Source of the DNA: Candidatus Sulfotelmatobacter sp.
GTDB lineage: Bacteria > Acidobacteriota > Terriglobia > Terriglobales > Acidobacteriaceae
Length of the DNA stretch: 5,362 bases
Direction of reading: 5' to 3'
NCBI GenBank assembly: GCA_030037515.1
Contig: JASHRE010000061.1
Span: forward strand, 1 to 5,362
Each line of letters opens with the position of its first letter. The stretch's first letter is position 1. The notes beneath the pieces were generated by a model. The model searched no databases, was not told the DNA's origin, and saw only the letters and a program-made list of their open reading frames with translations. The translations under genes and the position numbers were made by a program. This document shows positions 4,493-5,362 of this stretch, one piece after another.

Positions 4493-5362
4493 TCAGTAGT
4501 CAACGCTTCTGCCATTCTCACGCCTCTTCCTAGCAGGGCGAGGCTGATGCGAGATGAGTTCCAGCAGGTCACGGGCGACGAGGGTCGTGTTGTGGCGAGC
4601 CACCCCGGCTTCCTCCAGGTAATCGCCGAGAACCGGAATCACTCCCAGCGCTTCGACCTCATCAAGATCATTCACGATCTGGCATGCAGCCTCGCCGGCG
4701 TACTTGGCCCTGAGTTCGTCCGACGCAGGAGTGCGGTTGATGAGCGCGTAATCGAACAGCGGTTTCTGGGCGTGCCGATTCAGTGCGCGGATGTGGTCGG
4801 CTGCCGTCAGTCCCAGGCTCTCGTTGGCCTGCGTCATCAGATTGCAGATGAAAATCTTGGTCGCCGGCGAAGAGACGATCGCCTGGGAAATGCCGCGCAC
4901 CAACAGGTTGGGAATCAGGCTAGTGAAAAGCGATCCTGGTCCAATCGTAATGAGGTCGGCATTAGCGATGGCTTCCAAAGTCTGCGGCATGGGCCCAACA
5001 TCTGGTGGAACGAGAAACAGTTCGCGGATGCGACCTTTGCTGGCAGTTATTTTGGTCTCGCCGCGCACCCGCGTACCGTCTTCCATCAAGGCTTCCAGTT
5101 CGATATTTGAAGTCGTCGCCGGATAGATATGCCCTCGGGTCAGAAGAATTTCCGAGGACAAGCGAACTGCTTCGGAAAAGTCGGAAGTCAGATCGGTGAG
5201 AGCGGCCAGAAATAAATTGCCGAAGCTGTGGCCCTCGAGCCCGGAACCTTTATGGAAACGGTGACGAAACAAACGCGACAACAAGGCCTCATCTTCGCTC
5301 AACGCGACAATGCAGTTGCGGATGTCGCCCGGTGGCAGCATATTGAGTTCTTTGCGCAGGCG
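4493..5362 (-). CDS. yvcK: YvcK/CofD-family UDP-GlcNAc-binding regulator (gluconeogenesis factor), 5' end outside window
   Basis: YvcK-type proteins bind UDP-GlcNAc and are needed for growth on gluconeogenic carbon sources and for normal envelope synthesis in Bacillus and relatives. The fold is shared with the F420 enzyme CofD. 289 residues are visible; about the first 40, carrying the GGGTG and DDGGS motifs, lie beyond the right edge. The frame is open to base 5362, beginning RLRKELN before the internal Met at 5341, so that Met is not the start. Conserved blocks seen: MLPPGDIRNC (8-17 of the visible part), GHSFGN (44-49), ITIGPGSLFTSLIPNLL (138-154) and ICNLMTQ (172-178). The last of these is followed by ANES, where many relatives have PGET. 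The C-terminus is a basic tail (PARKRRENGR). It is upstream of the PagL-like gene by 14 nt, same strand. Confidence 0.93.
   Translation of the reverse strand, partial: RLRKELNMLPPGDIRNCIVALSEDEALLSRLFRHRFHKGSGLEGHSFGNLFLAALTDLTSDFSEAVRLSSEILLTRGHIYPATTSNIELEALMEDGTRVRGETKITASKGRIRELFLVPPDVGPMPQTLEAIANADLITIGPGSLFTSLIPNLLVRGISQAIVSSPATKIFICNLMTQANESLGLTAADHIRALNRHAQKPLFDYALINRTPASDELRAKYAGEAACQIVNDLDEVEALGVIPVLGDYLEEAGVARHNTTLVARDLLELISHQPRPARKRRENGRSVDY

Noticed and set aside
4547..5110. A 187-codon open frame on the + strand
   Set aside because: Antisense to yvcK, which carries all expected conserved blocks.

Overview
The window reads as a piece of a GC-rich, Gram-negative-type bacterial chromosome. 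The likely source is an acidobacterium (Terriglobia/Koribacter-like). This is inferred from the gene styles (a YtxH protein followed by a DUF948-like membrane protein, a long-loop D-2-hydroxyacid dehydrogenase ending in a PYVVNKEAF tail, a secreted GH20 remnant, a PagL-like outer-membrane protein), not from a marker gene. There are no phage, plasmid, CRISPR or transposase genes.

Left part, + strand: a complete tRNA-Leu(GAG) starts at base 1. It is followed after 30 nt by secG (SecYEG translocon subunit), then a small YtxH-domain protein and a DUF948-like protein, each with one N-terminal membrane anchor. All run rightward and could be one transcription unit.

Middle part, 1462-1900: a debris zone between converging genes. 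It holds a short remnant of a thioredoxin/TlpA-fold protein, a long imperfect inverted repeat (1686-1786), and a second compact nested-palindrome element (1817-1900). The second element lies exactly where a secreted GH20 (beta-N-acetylhexosaminidase-type) gene on the minus strand loses its catalytic domain. The remaining ORF keeps only the signal peptide and the non-catalytic N-terminal domain.

Right part, minus strand: from right to left come yvcK (5' end cut by the window edge), a PagL-like outer-membrane beta-barrel 14 nt downstream of it (probable operon), and a D-isomer-specific 2-hydroxyacid dehydrogenase with its own candidate -10 box, followed by the GH20 remnant. YvcK is a UDP-sugar-binding regulator of central carbon and envelope metabolism, and PagL-type proteins act on lipid A, so the yvcK/PagL-like pair has an envelope theme.

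I see no convincing undescribed multi-gene system. The most interesting points are the two palindromic elements with the gene truncation beside one of them, the PagL-like protein lacking the catalytic Glu, and the tRNA-Leu(GAG)/secG linkage.
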